This document shows positions 51,372 to 60,439 of a stretch of DNA of 64,000 bases, in pieces. The notes below the pieces were generated by a model, which was not told where the DNA came from, searched no databases, and was given only the letters and a program-made list of their open reading frames with translations. A program made the translations under genes and the position numbers. Numbering within the stretch: position 1 is the first letter of the stretch; the number at the start of each line of letters is the position of its first letter. Source of the stretch: Paenibacillus sp. GP183 (lineage in GTDB: Bacteria > Bacillota > Bacilli > Paenibacillales > NBRC-103111); contig NZ_FNSW01000001.1 in NCBI RefSeq assembly GCF_900104695.1, forward strand, positions 1,922,001-1,986,000. Direction: 5' to 3'.

Positions 51372-51977
51372 TCAATCCGCGTTAGCTTTATTGTCTTCAG
51401 CTTTTCTGAAATACCATACAACTAGTGCACCTACAATTAATAAGATTAGTATAACCAACAGGTAACTGTGGATCTTTTCGGTAACGACATGCCAATGAAC
51501 TCCCAAAAAGGTACCTAATGTAATAAAAGAAATGGACCAGAGAAAGGACCCGGGTGCCGCATATACGATGAAATTGGGGTAAGACCATTTGCTGATACCT
51601 GCAAAATAAGCCGTTAAATGGCGAACTCCAGGAATAAAGTATCCTATAAGCACTGCGAATTTTCCAAATCTTTGGAACCAGTTGTGAGCTCGATCCAACT
51701 TCGCTTTGGTAATAAGGAATTTACTACCGTGCTTCTCCAATAGCGGGTAACCAAATTTATACCCGATAAAATAGCTCACAGACATGCCGGTAAAGCTGCC
51801 TGCCGTTGAAACTATAACGGTAATCAAATAGTTAAGCTTTCCTTGTGAGATCAAGTATCCTGCAAACGTCATAATGAACTCATCAGGTATAGGCAAGCCT
51901 ATAATTCCAAGCACTAAAGCAGCAAAAATGCCAATATAGCCAAAATGGGCAATAAACAATAAAAGGTTATGCTTCAT
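51372..51977 (-). CDS. DedA-family membrane protein
   Basis: 201 aa. FGYIGIFAALVLGIIGLPIP-DE, GKFAVLIGYFIPGVRHLTAYFAG and the C-terminal helix match DedA proteins, which are linked to undecaprenyl-phosphate or phospholipid flipping and to membrane homeostasis. The start ATG at 51977 follows GGAGGTACCAATTGG; a longer reading from 52007 lacks a site. It converges with the phosphoesterase gene. Confidence 0.9.
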   Translation of the reverse strand: MKHNLLLFIAHFGYIGIFAALVLGIIGLPIPDEFIMTFAGYLISQGKLNYLITVIVSTAGSFTGMSVSYFIGYKFGYPLLEKHGSKFLITKAKLDRAHNWFQRFGKFAVLIGYFIPGVRHLTAYFAGISKWSYPNFIVYAAPGSFLWSISFITLGTFLGVHWHVVTEKIHSYLLVILILLIVGALVVWYFRKAEDNKANAD

Positions 51978-52077
51978 CCAATTGGTACCTCCATTAATGA
52001 CCCACACCTATTTTGGAAACAAGAATACTCCATAGTTAAAGTATTACCCCAAAACGCATAAACTCCTCGGTAACAAG

Positions 52078-52162
52078 GATAAACGGCTAAGCCGTCCTAA
52101 AAGACGAGCGCGTTTGTCAAGGTTGATGCGAAGCAAGATAAGTTTATAAAACTTATACTTTC
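52078..52162 (+). repeat. 86-nt structured repeat, copy 2 (85 nt)
   Basis: Near-identical to 28941-29026. The differences are a C to G in a single-base bulge, a T to C in a linker, and AGAA to ATA in the loop of the ATAAGTTT/AAACTTAT hairpin. It lies in the 267-bp gap upstream of the DedA gene. Nothing else is recognised in this gap. Confidence 0.75.
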
Positions 52163-52245
52163 TGATCAAAAGAAAAAAGACCGCCGCAGCGATCCTTTAA
52201 TTACATCAAGAATCATGTTTTTTTTAAACAAACAAAAAGCTTAAG

Positions 52246-52560
52246 CTACCGTTCTACGACGATCTCCGCACTAAATTTCTTCGTCGTTTCGTCCCATGCT
52301 AAATCGATCAATAAACGATCCGCTTCGAACGAGTAATAGGACGACAAATACGTGGCTACTGCATCGATGACATCTTGCTGACTCAAGTAATGATTGAATC
52401 CGTGGATTCTTCCACTTGCTGATATTCCGGAATCAAAAATAAGCTCGACCTCTTTGACTTGATGAGGCTCGCTTCCTTCAACGAAGCCTCTATTCTCTTT
52501 GGCAGCAATAAATACATGAACTGAATCCACTACATCCTGTTCATCAAAAAGAATTTTCAT
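52246..52560 (-). CDS. YxcD-like protein (DUF2653)
   Basis: 104 aa, cytosolic. The order KILFDEQDVVDSVHVFIAAK, VKEVELIFDSGISASGRIHG, YLSQQDVIDAVATYL, DRLLIDLAWDE matches DUF2653/YxcD (recognised from memory). Function unknown. The ATG follows AAGGAGATAACGCATT. It is 6 nt downstream of the Ser-rich protein gene, so the two form an operon. Confidence 0.8.
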   Translation of the reverse strand: MKILFDEQDVVDSVHVFIAAKENRGFVEGSEPHQVKEVELIFDSGISASGRIHGFNHYLSQQDVIDAVATYLSSYYSFEADRLLIDLAWDETTKKFSAEIVVER

Positions 52561-52566
52561 AATGCG

Positions 52567-53265
52567 TTATCTCCTTCTAACAATCAGTCTGAAAACAAAA
52601 ACCAATAGCCAAATGATAAATAATATGATAATTACATCCAGAAACAAAGTAAGGAATGAGAACGGTTGATGCACATAACCTCCCCCGTTTTGTGGATAAT
52701 ATCCTCCCCAGGGATGAATCATAGATCCAAGCATAGTACCCGCTGCAAACGCACCAACAACAGGCCAGAAATGACTTGTGCGATAACTGGGCGGAGGAGA
52801 ATTAGAATAAGTGCTACCCCCATAATAAGTTTTTCCAGAATACGGACTTACTCTGCTTCCATCCACGGCATTAGACGGACGTTGAGCACCCGTGCTATAG
52901 GTTGAGCCGTTTTTAGTTACATCATTACTAGAACTGGATGTACTAGGTACTGTCGATTTATTGGACGCTCCTCCACTAAAACCTGACGATGGACTTGGAT
53001 TTACGGATGAAGAAGGTGAACTTGATCCTTGGCTGGTACTGCCGCTTGTTGTTGATTTACTGCTCGACCCGCTGCCTGGGGACGTACTTGTGGAAGGGCT
53101 GGTTTTTGAACTTGATCCAGGGGAAGTTGAAAACGTCCCCGACCTTACCGAAGTGCTCGGAGCGCTTCCTGTACTTTTTCCCGAGGATTTTGTTGTTGCG
53201 TATGCCATTGAGCTGTTTGCGACTAAAAGTAAGGCCACCATTATCGTTAAAATCTTCTTTTTCAC
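52567..53265 (-). CDS. Secreted or membrane Ser/Thr-rich protein, 232 aa
   Basis: A signal peptide (KKKILTIMVALLLVANSSMA) is followed by a Ser/Gly/Thr/Pro low-complexity region to about residue 165, then HFWPVVGAFAAGTMLGSMIH and a final helix (FLDVIIILFIIWLLVFVFRL) ending RRR. It is probably anchored by the C-terminal helix with the Ser-rich part outside. The start is GTG at 53265 after GGAGGGAGG. No function known; cotranscribed with the YxcD-like gene. Confidence 0.75.
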   Translation of the reverse strand: MKKKILTIMVALLLVANSSMAYATTKSSGKSTGSAPSTSVRSGTFSTSPGSSSKTSPSTSTSPGSGSSSKSTTSGSTSQGSSSPSSSVNPSPSSGFSGGASNKSTVPSTSSSSNDVTKNGSTYSTGAQRPSNAVDGSRVSPYSGKTYYGGSTYSNSPPPSYRTSHFWPVVGAFAAGTMLGSMIHPWGGYYPQNGGGYVHQPFSFLTLFLDVIIILFIIWLLVFVFRLIVRRR

Positions 53266-53313
53266 TTTATAGTTCCTCCCTCCTGATTACCATAAAAATA
53301 TAATTGACTGAGG

Positions 53314-53562
53314 CTAGTTTTTTGCAACTTTTGTTTTAGCTGTTTTGACCGCTTTCTTAAGTGCTTTTTTGGCATTGACATTTGTGTGACTCACCGTTTG
53401 CTTCTTGGTATGGGTTGAATTTTTCACAGTTTTTTTCTTTACAGCAGCAGCATGAACCGTTTTTTCACTGGATTTAGTATTCGTAGGTGAAGCAGCAAAA
53501 GCAGAGCCGGTAAAACTAAACAATAGACAAGCGGAAAGTCCAAGTACAAGCAATTTCTTCAT
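53314..53562 (-). CDS. Small secreted Lys/Thr-rich protein, 82 aa
   Basis: Signal peptide MKKLLVLGLSACLLFSFTGS ending AFA-AS, then a basic tail rich in Lys, Thr and Val (KKALKKAVKTAKTKVAKN at the end). No family recognised; it may bind the acidic cell wall. The start at 53562 has AAAAGGTGG upstream. Confidence 0.7.
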   Translation of the reverse strand: MKKLLVLGLSACLLFSFTGSAFAASPTNTKSSEKTVHAAAVKKKTVKNSTHTKKQTVSHTNVNAKKALKKAVKTAKTKVAKN

Positions 53563-53782
53563 GTAGATTATGCCACCTTTTCTTTTTTGGTTTAAGTTAG
53601 ATTTGTATTTTAAGTCATCATACATAAAGGATGGGGAACTAAGCTTAATATATTTACAATGTCAGCGACATTATACTACAGTTTTGTGAGAAATACATGA
53701 GAAAAAAGCATGAGAAGAAAATTGGATCAAGCCCTTGACACTCGGGAGTCTCATCAAGTATATTAAAAGAACTTGCAAAAGG

Positions 53783-53828
53783 AAGCACCTGTAAGATTTG
53801 GCGTATCCCGTCAATCATACAGGTGCTT
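53783..53828 (+). terminator. Hairpin upstream of the frameshifted secreted-protein gene
   Basis: AAGCACCTGTA / TACAGGTGCTT is an 11-bp stem with a 24-nt loop, followed by TTTGCGTTTT on the plus strand. It lies 40 bp before the next start codon, so it may terminate an upstream transcript or be part of a leader. The rest of the 53563-53867 gap shows nothing recognisable. Confidence 0.55.
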
Positions 53829-53867
53829 TTTGCGTTTTCTATGTTCTCAATTAATGGGGGATTATTC

Positions 53868-54685
53868 ATGCTAACAGTCCAAAGAATCTCTGTGTTCATT
53901 CTCATTTTCATCCTGACGTTTTCAGCCCCATACTTGGCGTCCGCCGCATCCATTGAGATAACACCTGCCGTCAAGGCCTCCCTGGATAAGACTATTGCAG
54001 CCGCAGATCGAAATAAAGCAGCTCAAATAACAAGACTGTACAACGATTTTATAGCTCTAAACGATCAAAATGTGATCAATGAAGGTCAAATCAAATACTT
54101 GCACGATGCCAATGAGCAATCCCTGCTTCACTTGAACAAACAAATGAAAAAGATCGATGCCGATAAAATCAATCGATTGGATGCCCAAGTCAAGCAGGCG
54201 CGGGACCGTTACAAGCCATTGCTCGCAAGCTATACTTCTGTCAATAAACAAATCAGTTTAGCACGAATGACAGGAAATAAAACATTGATTTCATTTCTAA
54301 CACCAAGGCCGATGTATTGAGACCCGCCACTCAACTGGCACGGGACGATATCAATATGAAAGAAGCGAATCTTGCCGACGCCAAGAAGAGTTCAGCCAAA
54401 ACCGTAAGCATCATAAGATCAACATTGGACGAAATTGATCCCATCAAAGTAAAGATCAAATCAGAAAACAGCTCCAGCTCAGCTTCAAAAAAAGCATTAT
54501 CCTCTGTATGGAAAACCTTCACCAAGTCCGTGAATAAAGCAAACCCCTCCGGCACAGCGGATGCATTATCCGGGACGATATCCCTGTATCGTGAAATCGT
54601 GGAGCGAAAGCAAAAAATCATCAACCTTGAAAACAAGGTCAATGATCTTATCGCAAAGGCCAGAGAACAGATTCCTGTTGAATAA
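53868..54685 (+). pseudogene. Frameshifted secreted helical protein
   Basis: The ATG at 53868 follows GGGGGATTATTC. A signal peptide (VQRISVFILIFILTFSAPYL...ASA) is followed by helical, coiled-coil-like sequence ending early at 54320 (LISFLTPRPMY). Continuing from about 54299 in the -1 frame gives NTKADVLRPATQLARDDINM and on to EQIPVE at 54685. One missing base near TTTCTAACACC restores a single reading frame of roughly 272 aa. No family recognised. Either a pseudogene, a sequencing error or rarely a programmed shift. Confidence 0.75.
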
Positions 54686-54711
54686 TTTAAGCGTTTTAAT
54701 TCAATTTCCAG

Positions 54712-54742
54712 AAACCTTGATCTGTTTAGATCAGGGTTTTTT
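54712..54742 (+). terminator. Terminator after the frameshifted gene
   Basis: AAACC-TGATCT-GTTT-AGATCA-GGTTTTTT stem and T run. Confidence 0.85.
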
Positions 54743-54830
54743 GTCGATTTACAGTTTTATAGTAGATAAACATTTGATAAAATTAAATTAATAAAACTGA
54801 TTTTTTGTGGAAAGCCGGAGGAATAAGTCA

Positions 54831-56204
54831 ATGCAAAAATTGGGAAGAAATGATCCATGCCATTGCGGAAGCGGGAAAAAGTATAAGAAATGCTGTCTGT
54901 CCAAGGATGAAGCCGCCAATATTACACGAATTACCGTGAACAGTTCCCCATTAACCGAAGCGGAGATTTACGAATCCGTTATCGATCGTGAGCTCAAATG
55001 GGACAACCCTCTTTATTTAATCACGGCTCACATGCTGGTTAAGAATATGGCCGCCGAGTATCCGCAACATGAAGTAATCACAGCCATCCGGTTGTGGAAC
55101 GATTTTGCCAACCATGAACAGCCTGTTATCAAAAAAGCTGGTGTTTTTCCAGCCGCTGTTGAATATTGTTTCTCTCTGATTTACGGGTATGAAACAACCC
55201 AATTATCCTTGTCGGAAAAATATAACGTATCTGTCGCGGCCATCTCTCAGCGCAGCAATCAAATCATGGATTACTTGGATGATCAAATGCCACCCGTTCC
55301 TGATCAAAAGTTTGCACCACAGGTTTCATTGGGTGGACAGGGAATGGAGAAGGATCTGCAGCAGATAACAGCATTGCTTGAAGAGCAAAATTTCACTTCC
55401 ATGGATGAGGCGAATGATTATCTCAAGCAGCTTAATCTAAATCAGAACCAAACAGGAAGCAAGAAAAATCCTTCCAAAAAAGATCAAGCTCAAGATCTCA
55501 TCTATGATGCGTGGGACGAGCCTAATGTGAAGAAACGTATTCAAATGGCCAAAGATGCTCTGATCCTTTTTCCTGATACCGCCGATGCATACAATATTCT
55601 TGCCGAAAACGCGGCGGCCACGGTCAAAGAATCGGCCTATTATTACAAACAGGGGATATTGGCTGGCGAACGTGCATTGGGCGAAGCTTTTTTCAAAAAG
55701 AACAAGGGATATTTTTGGGGACAGCTTGAAACACGCCCTTATATGAGGGCCAAAATGGGCTATGCTGAGGCATGCACAAGTATGGAAAATACATCGGAAG
55801 CGATAAAGCATTATAAAGAACTGTTGGAGTTAAACCCCAATGATAATCAAGGAGTACGCGATTTGTTGCTGCTTGCTTACTTGGAAACCGGAGATTGGAA
55901 AAATGGCGCAGCTCTCATCAACAAATATAAGAATGATAACACGGCAAGTTTTAATTATAACCGTATGCTTATTGAATATGGACTTCATGGATTATCGGTC
56001 AAGCTCAAATCTCTATTAAAAGATGCCAGGAAACAGAATCCATACGTTCACGGCTACCTTCTGGCCAAGAAGCGTATTCCTCGACAGACACCGGAATATA
56101 TAGGTTTTGGGGATGATCGGGAAGCTGTAATTTATGCGCAAATACATCATCATTTGTGGCATAGAAAACCTGAATTACTGCACTGGTTGGGGCAAAATAT
56201 CTAA
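54831..56204 (+). CDS. SEC-C motif and TPR-repeat protein
   Basis: 457 aa. The N-terminal SEC-C zinc motif is RNDPCHCGSGKKYKKCC (residues 6-22). An HTH-like segment follows (QLSLSEKYNVSVAAISQRSN), then TPR-type helices (AYNILAENAAATVKESAYYY, AEACTSMENTSEAIKHYKEL). SEC-C is the SecA C-terminal zinc finger and occurs in many proteins of unknown role. The start ATG at 54831 follows GGAGGAATAAGTCA; an upstream in-frame ATG lacks a site. Single gene with a shared downstream terminator. Confidence 0.85.
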   Translation: MQKLGRNDPCHCGSGKKYKKCCLSKDEAANITRITVNSSPLTEAEIYESVIDRELKWDNPLYLITAHMLVKNMAAEYPQHEVITAIRLWNDFANHEQPVIKKAGVFPAAVEYCFSLIYGYETTQLSLSEKYNVSVAAISQRSNQIMDYLDDQMPPVPDQKFAPQVSLGGQGMEKDLQQITALLEEQNFTSMDEANDYLKQLNLNQNQTGSKKNPSKKDQAQDLIYDAWDEPNVKKRIQMAKDALILFPDTADAYNILAENAAATVKESAYYYKQGILAGERALGEAFFKKNKGYFWGQLETRPYMRAKMGYAEACTSMENTSEAIKHYKELLELNPNDNQGVRDLLLLAYLETGDWKNGAALINKYKNDNTASFNYNRMLIEYGLHGLSVKLKSLLKDARKQNPYVHGYLLAKKRIPRQTPEYIGFGDDREAVIYAQIHHHLWHRKPELLHWLGQNI

Positions 56205-56218
56205 GCCGAAGCTATGAC

Positions 56219-56243
56219 AAAGGACACCCGAAAGGTGTCCTTT
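56219..56243. terminator. Bidirectional terminator between convergent genes
   Basis: AAAGGACACC-CGAA-AGGTGTCCTTT, a perfect stem with T-rich flanks on both sides. Confidence 0.85.
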
Positions 56244-56244
56244 G

Positions 56245-57096
56245 TTATTTGCTTGAGGAAGTCCAGTTGACGAGAAATATGCCGATAATAATGAAGAAGC
56301 CTCCCAAATACACAAACCATTGGACTACTTCACCAAGTATCACCCAACCTGACAAAACGCCAAAAAACGGGGCCAAAAACAAAAAAGCACTTGTTTTTCC
56401 AGGTTCCCCTTGGCTCAACAGATAGTACCAAGTGGCAAATTGTACAATGGAGCTCATAATGGCAAGGTACAAAACGATCGATACGGACGCTGTATTGATG
56501 ATGATTTTCGGAGATTCCAAGGTAACTCCCATCACTAACAAGAGCAAACCGCCGAATAGCATCTGGTAAGACGTTAACACCCAGATCTCGAACCGAGCTC
56601 CCCATTTTTTCACCAGGATGGTGGCGATTGCCCAGGAAAGTGCTGAACCCAGCCCCAGTAAAGTCCCGGTTTTCAATTGCAGATGGAATCCAAGAGTTAC
56701 AACCACACCCAAAAATCCAATCACAACCCCGATCCATTGATAGAATCGATATCTCATTCCAAGAAACCATGTTCCGAGCAGGACAACCAGGAGAGGATTG
56801 ACAAAGGTTAGAATGGAAGACTCCCCGGCGGAAATCGTACGTAAGCTTAAAAAAATACATCCCATCACCGCCGCTGTCTGAAAAAAGCCCACAAGAAAAA
56901 CTTTTATCCAATCATCAGTTGATACGGGAAGTCTTTTCCTCACCCATAGAGCCATGAGAAGGCCAGCAATCGTAAAGCGGAGCCCGACTAGCAGAAGCGG
57001 AGAGAAATAGGATAACCCCAATTTCCCCACAGCAAAGGAAGATCCCATTAGTGAAGTGGCAAGTACAACAAGCATTCCATAAAAAACCGGTTTCAT
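56245..57096 (-). CDS. EamA/DMT-family transporter
   Basis: 283 aa, ten helices in two EamA repeats (first TSLMGSSFAVGKLGLSYFSP, FTIAGLLMALWVRKRLP; second GLGSALSWAIATILVKKWGA). The group exports metabolites or drugs. The ATG follows GAGGGGGAAACT. It is divergent from an ArsR-type regulator 123 bp away, which probably controls it. Confidence 0.9.
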   Translation of the reverse strand: MKPVFYGMLVVLATSLMGSSFAVGKLGLSYFSPLLLVGLRFTIAGLLMALWVRKRLPVSTDDWIKVFLVGFFQTAAVMGCIFLSLRTISAGESSILTFVNPLLVVLLGTWFLGMRYRFYQWIGVVIGFLGVVVTLGFHLQLKTGTLLGLGSALSWAIATILVKKWGARFEIWVLTSYQMLFGGLLLLVMGVTLESPKIIINTASVSIVLYLAIMSSIVQFATWYYLLSQGEPGKTSAFLFLAPFFGVLSGWVILGEVVQWFVYLGGFFIIIGIFLVNWTSSSK

Positions 57097-57183
57097 AGTT
57101 TCCCCCTCAGGCGTATTACATTCATTTGTGATTGTAGCATGATAATAATTCGGTTATGATCGAAGTATGAATGTAAATTAACC

Positions 57184-57201
57184 AGCTTGCTGTAGCAAGC
57201 T
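57184..57201. promoter_or_regulatory. Palindromic operator candidate between EamA and ArsR-type genes
   Basis: AGCTTGCT-GT-AGCAAGCT is a perfect 8-bp inverted repeat just upstream of the regulator's ribosome binding site (GGAGG at 57206). It would fit autoregulation by the adjoining HTH protein. Confidence 0.6.
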
Positions 57202-57219
57202 GCTTGGAGGCTTGGAAAA

Positions 57220-57912
57220 ATGAGCTCGATCCCTAATATTATAGAGGTTGCTTCTCTAATAGGTGATCCCTCCCGCATTGCAATGCTAGTAAGCTTACTT
57301 GGAGGAAAAGCATTGCCTGCCAGCGAATTGGCCAGCACCGCTCGAATTTCACCGCAGACAGCCAGCTCGCACCTTGCGAAGCTTGTGGAAGGCGGTCTGC
57401 TTCGCCATGAGTCCTATGGACGGCATAAATATTTTCGTTTAGCCAGCAGCGAGGTTGCAAACGCTTTGGAGGCCCTGCAAGCCATTGCTCCTCAAAAGCC
57501 TGTTCGATCACTCCGAGAATCAGATCAGTTAAAAGCATTGCAATATGCTCGTACCTGCTATGACCATCTGGCAGGCAAAATCGGTGTTGCCCTGACCGAC
57601 AAGCTTCTTGAATTGAAGCTGATTGAGGAATCCGGGAAAGATTTTATTTTGAATGAAGCAGGAAAAAAGAGATTGAAACAATTCGGAGTGGAAGTCGAAG
57701 GAAGTATCAAGAGCCGCAGGCATTTTGCTCGCCAATGTTTGGATTGGAGCGAACGCCGGTATCATTTGGCGGGAAGCTTAGGAGCCGCACTTACCACTCG
57801 GCTGTTCGAACTTGAGTGGATCGAAAAGTTGCCAGATGGCAGGGCAGTACGTGTAACCGAGGCCGGAATTAATGGGCTGTCTGAAGAGTTTGGACTGATC
57901 AAGATACTTTAA
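57220..57912 (+). CDS. ArsR-family transcriptional regulator
   Basis: 230 aa. The N-terminal winged helix runs IEVASLIGDPSRIAMLVSLL, ELASTARISPQTASSHLAKL (recognition helix), GGLLRHESYGRHKYFRL. It is followed by a longer C-terminal part (RTCYDHLAGKIGVALTDKLL, ARQCLDWSERRYHLAGSLGA) containing two related segments. The N-terminal region lacks the CVC metal-site motif, so it is not a classical metal sensor. The ATG follows GGAGGCTTGGAAAA. Divergent from the EamA transporter. Confidence 0.88.
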   Translation: MSSIPNIIEVASLIGDPSRIAMLVSLLGGKALPASELASTARISPQTASSHLAKLVEGGLLRHESYGRHKYFRLASSEVANALEALQAIAPQKPVRSLRESDQLKALQYARTCYDHLAGKIGVALTDKLLELKLIEESGKDFILNEAGKKRLKQFGVEVEGSIKSRRHFARQCLDWSERRYHLAGSLGAALTTRLFELEWIEKLPDGRAVRVTEAGINGLSEEFGLIKIL

Positions 57913-57970
57913 GACATACGACGGCGGAGCAGGAAAAATTTAGTTGACGACAGGGGTGCCTTAGTCGCTC

Positions 57971-58516
57971 CTACTTGCGCCGACCGAACCTTGTCTTACC
58001 CCACGGTTTGTACACGGAGATGACCGTGGCAGCCCCCAGCATGAGCAAATGGGCCACGGTCAAAGAGATCAGAAGGCTCGGCGGCGACAATGCGATTCCG
58101 AGGATCGTGCCGTTATTCATCGACTGTCTGGAAAGTGCAGAGATGGACAGACGGATAAAACGTTCATCGAGCTGTACCGCGGTCACGATTACCCCTACTG
58201 TCAGCACGAGCTTGGTCACGATCCAGTAATGCTGAAGCAAGCCCCATTTCGTGCCCAAAGAAAGGAGGACGCCGCTAACGAATGTAGTTATGGCCATAAT
58301 AGGAAATGCAATGTTCAGCTTTTCCATGGCTAGGTATAATGCCACAGAGAGATCCGGGGCGCTGGTCGTAATGGCTGCTAGCTCGAGGATGAGCTTGGCG
58401 AAAGCAGTGCCCAGCCATCCGACGGATACGATGATGTGCGAGGCGAGCAAGAACTTGTACATGGATGGCGAGACCCTTCGTTCACCATTTTTGTTACGAG
58501 AAAACAAGGTTTTCAT
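57971..58516 (-). CDS. Integral membrane protein, DUF2269-like
   Basis: 181 aa, four helices: KFLLASHIIVSVGWLGTAFA, NIAFPIMAITTFVSGVLLSL, LVLTVGVIVTAVQLDERF, LLISLTVAHLLMLGAATVIS. It resembles DUF2269-type proteins of unknown function. The start is uncertain. ATG at 58516 abuts AAAGGGGG, TTG at 58531 overlaps the run-up to it, and ATG at 58462 (MYKFLLASH) has AAGGG 12 nt upstream and fits the family N-terminus best. Confidence 0.75.
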   Translation of the reverse strand: MKTLFSRNKNGERRVSPSMYKFLLASHIIVSVGWLGTAFAKLILELAAITTSAPDLSVALYLAMEKLNIAFPIMAITTFVSGVLLSLGTKWGLLQHYWIVTKLVLTVGVIVTAVQLDERFIRLSISALSRQSMNNGTILGIALSPPSLLISLTVAHLLMLGAATVISVYKPWGKTRFGRRK

Positions 58517-58629
58517 CCCCCTTTCAATCAAGTAAGATTCCTAATTCAATGATAAAAGGTGTGTCTAAATGGACTCTAAAAAAAATCTAAAAAATGTATA
58601 AATAATGAAAGCTGATTCTTTTAACTCCA

Positions 58630-58674
58630 AAAAAAATAAGCGACCCATTTCACGGACGTGTGAATGGATCGCTA
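58630..58674 (-). terminator. Terminator of proS
   Basis: Minus-strand AGCGATCCATTCACACG...CGTGAAATGGGTCGCT stem followed by TATTTTTTTT. Confidence 0.85.
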
Positions 58675-58700
58675 TACCGAAATCCCGGTAATCGGCGTGA

Positions 58701-60416
58701 CTATGCCTTAATATTTTTAATGAAATCTAAAATGCATGATGCCGCTTCCTCGTAACTAACCAACTGCTTTTCCTTATTTCTCCGTTCAATAAATTCAACT
58801 TTTCCTTGGACGGCATCCTTACCAATGACTATTCGAAAAGGAATACCAATAAGATCTGAATCCTTGAATTTGACTCCCGGCCGCTCATCTCTATCATCAA
58901 TCAGAACTTCTATACCTTGAGCAATCAGATGTGTACGGAGCTCTTCTGCTGCTTTCATTTGGTATTCGTCTACAACCGAGATTGGTATGATATGAACATG
59001 AAACGGTGCTAGTGAATAGGGCCAGATTATACCTTGTTCATCGTGATTTTGTTCGATAACAGCTGAAAGAATTCGCGATAAACCAATTCCATAACAACCC
59101 ATTATCATAACTTGTTCTTTGCCTGAAGAATCTAAAAAAGTCGCAGAGAGTTTCTTGCTGTATTTTGTACCGAGTTTAAATACATGCCCAATTTCTATCC
59201 CTCGGTAAAACTTAAGGATTCCCTCATGACAACGAGGACAAGTCTCACCTTCCGTAACATTACGGAAATCACCCGCATGATCCATTTTAAAATCTCTTTC
59301 TGGCCGAACATGACGAAAATGATAATCTTGTTTGTTAGCGCCTGCAATCCCATCATTCATATTCGCTACAGTCTTGTCGACTAAGATTTGCAAGTTTAGA
59401 CCAATTGGACCTATAAATCCAATAGGCATCCCCATTAAAGATTTCACCATTTGCGAATCCGCAAGCTCAATGTTATCTGCTCCAAGATAATTCTTAACTT
59501 TAGTCTCATTTACTTCATGATCCCCTCTTACTAATACCGCGACAGCCTTACCGTCAACGAGATAAACCAGGGTATTTATGATATCGGCGGATTCGATTTC
59601 CAAAGATTTTACTAGTTGATCAATCGTACGGAGATCAGGTGTATGAAACATTTCAATCTCTGCTGACATTGATGCGGCAGGCTCCATAGTTCTAAAGCTA
59701 GATTCAGCTTTTTCCAGATTAGCCGCGTATTTGCATCGCATGCAAGTGACAACAGTATCCTCTCCAATACCCGCTAGCGCCATAAACTCATGGGTTCCGC
59801 CTTCACTGCCAATTGATCCAGCATCAGCCTCTACAGCACGATAATCTAATGTGCATCTGCCGAATATTCGATTGTAAGCATCAAACATCTTCCAATACGA
59901 ATGATCAAGTCCTTCCCAATCCTTGTCAAACGAATAAGCATCTTTCATAAGAAATTCTCTGCCGCGCAGCAGCCCAAATCGAGGACGTCGTTCATCTCGA
60001 AATTTTGTTTGGATTTGGTATAGCGTCAATGGTAATTTACGATATGAGTTTACCTCATTCCGCACCAGTGCAGTTACTACCTCTTCATGTGTGGGACCTA
60101 GGGCGAATTCCCGTTCATTTCGGTCACGCAATCGAATTAATTCCGGACCATATACGGAATATCTCCCGGATTCATTCCATAGTTCAGCAGGCTGCATGGC
60201 AGGCATAAGCACCTCTTGAGCATCTGCCCTATCCATTTCCTCACGAACGATTTGTTCCACCTTACGGAGGACTCGCCTGCCCAGCGGCAAATAAGTATAA
60301 ATGCCCGCCGCTAATTTCCGGATATATCCAGCTCGCAGCATCAATTGATGGCTGATCGCCTCGGCTTCTGACGGCGATTCACGTAAGGTCGTTAATAGTA
60401 AAGTACTTTGGCGCAC
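58701..60416 (-). CDS. proS: Prolyl-tRNA synthetase, bacterial type
   Basis: 571 aa, class II aminoacyl-tRNA synthetase that charges tRNA-Pro. Motif 2 is TKFRDERRPRFGLLRGREFL, the editing (INS) domain lies at about residues 225-385, and motif 3 is GCYGIGLSRILSAVIEQNHD. The start is GTG at 60416, 8 nt after AAGGAGG; a longer reading is leader RNA. A tRNA-Pro-responsive T-box precedes it. The gene stands alone, unlike the usual bacillar proS next to rseP and polC, so a second, uncharged-tRNA-inducible copy is possible. Confidence 0.95.
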   Translation of the reverse strand: MRQSTLLLTTLRESPSEAEAISHQLMLRAGYIRKLAAGIYTYLPLGRRVLRKVEQIVREEMDRADAQEVLMPAMQPAELWNESGRYSVYGPELIRLRDRNEREFALGPTHEEVVTALVRNEVNSYRKLPLTLYQIQTKFRDERRPRFGLLRGREFLMKDAYSFDKDWEGLDHSYWKMFDAYNRIFGRCTLDYRAVEADAGSIGSEGGTHEFMALAGIGEDTVVTCMRCKYAANLEKAESSFRTMEPAASMSAEIEMFHTPDLRTIDQLVKSLEIESADIINTLVYLVDGKAVAVLVRGDHEVNETKVKNYLGADNIELADSQMVKSLMGMPIGFIGPIGLNLQILVDKTVANMNDGIAGANKQDYHFRHVRPERDFKMDHAGDFRNVTEGETCPRCHEGILKFYRGIEIGHVFKLGTKYSKKLSATFLDSSGKEQVMIMGCYGIGLSRILSAVIEQNHDEQGIIWPYSLAPFHVHIIPISVVDEYQMKAAEELRTHLIAQGIEVLIDDRDERPGVKFKDSDLIGIPFRIVIGKDAVQGKVEFIERRNKEKQLVSYEEAASCILDFIKNIKA

Positions 60417-60439
60417 GATTGCAGCCTCCTTTTTATAAA

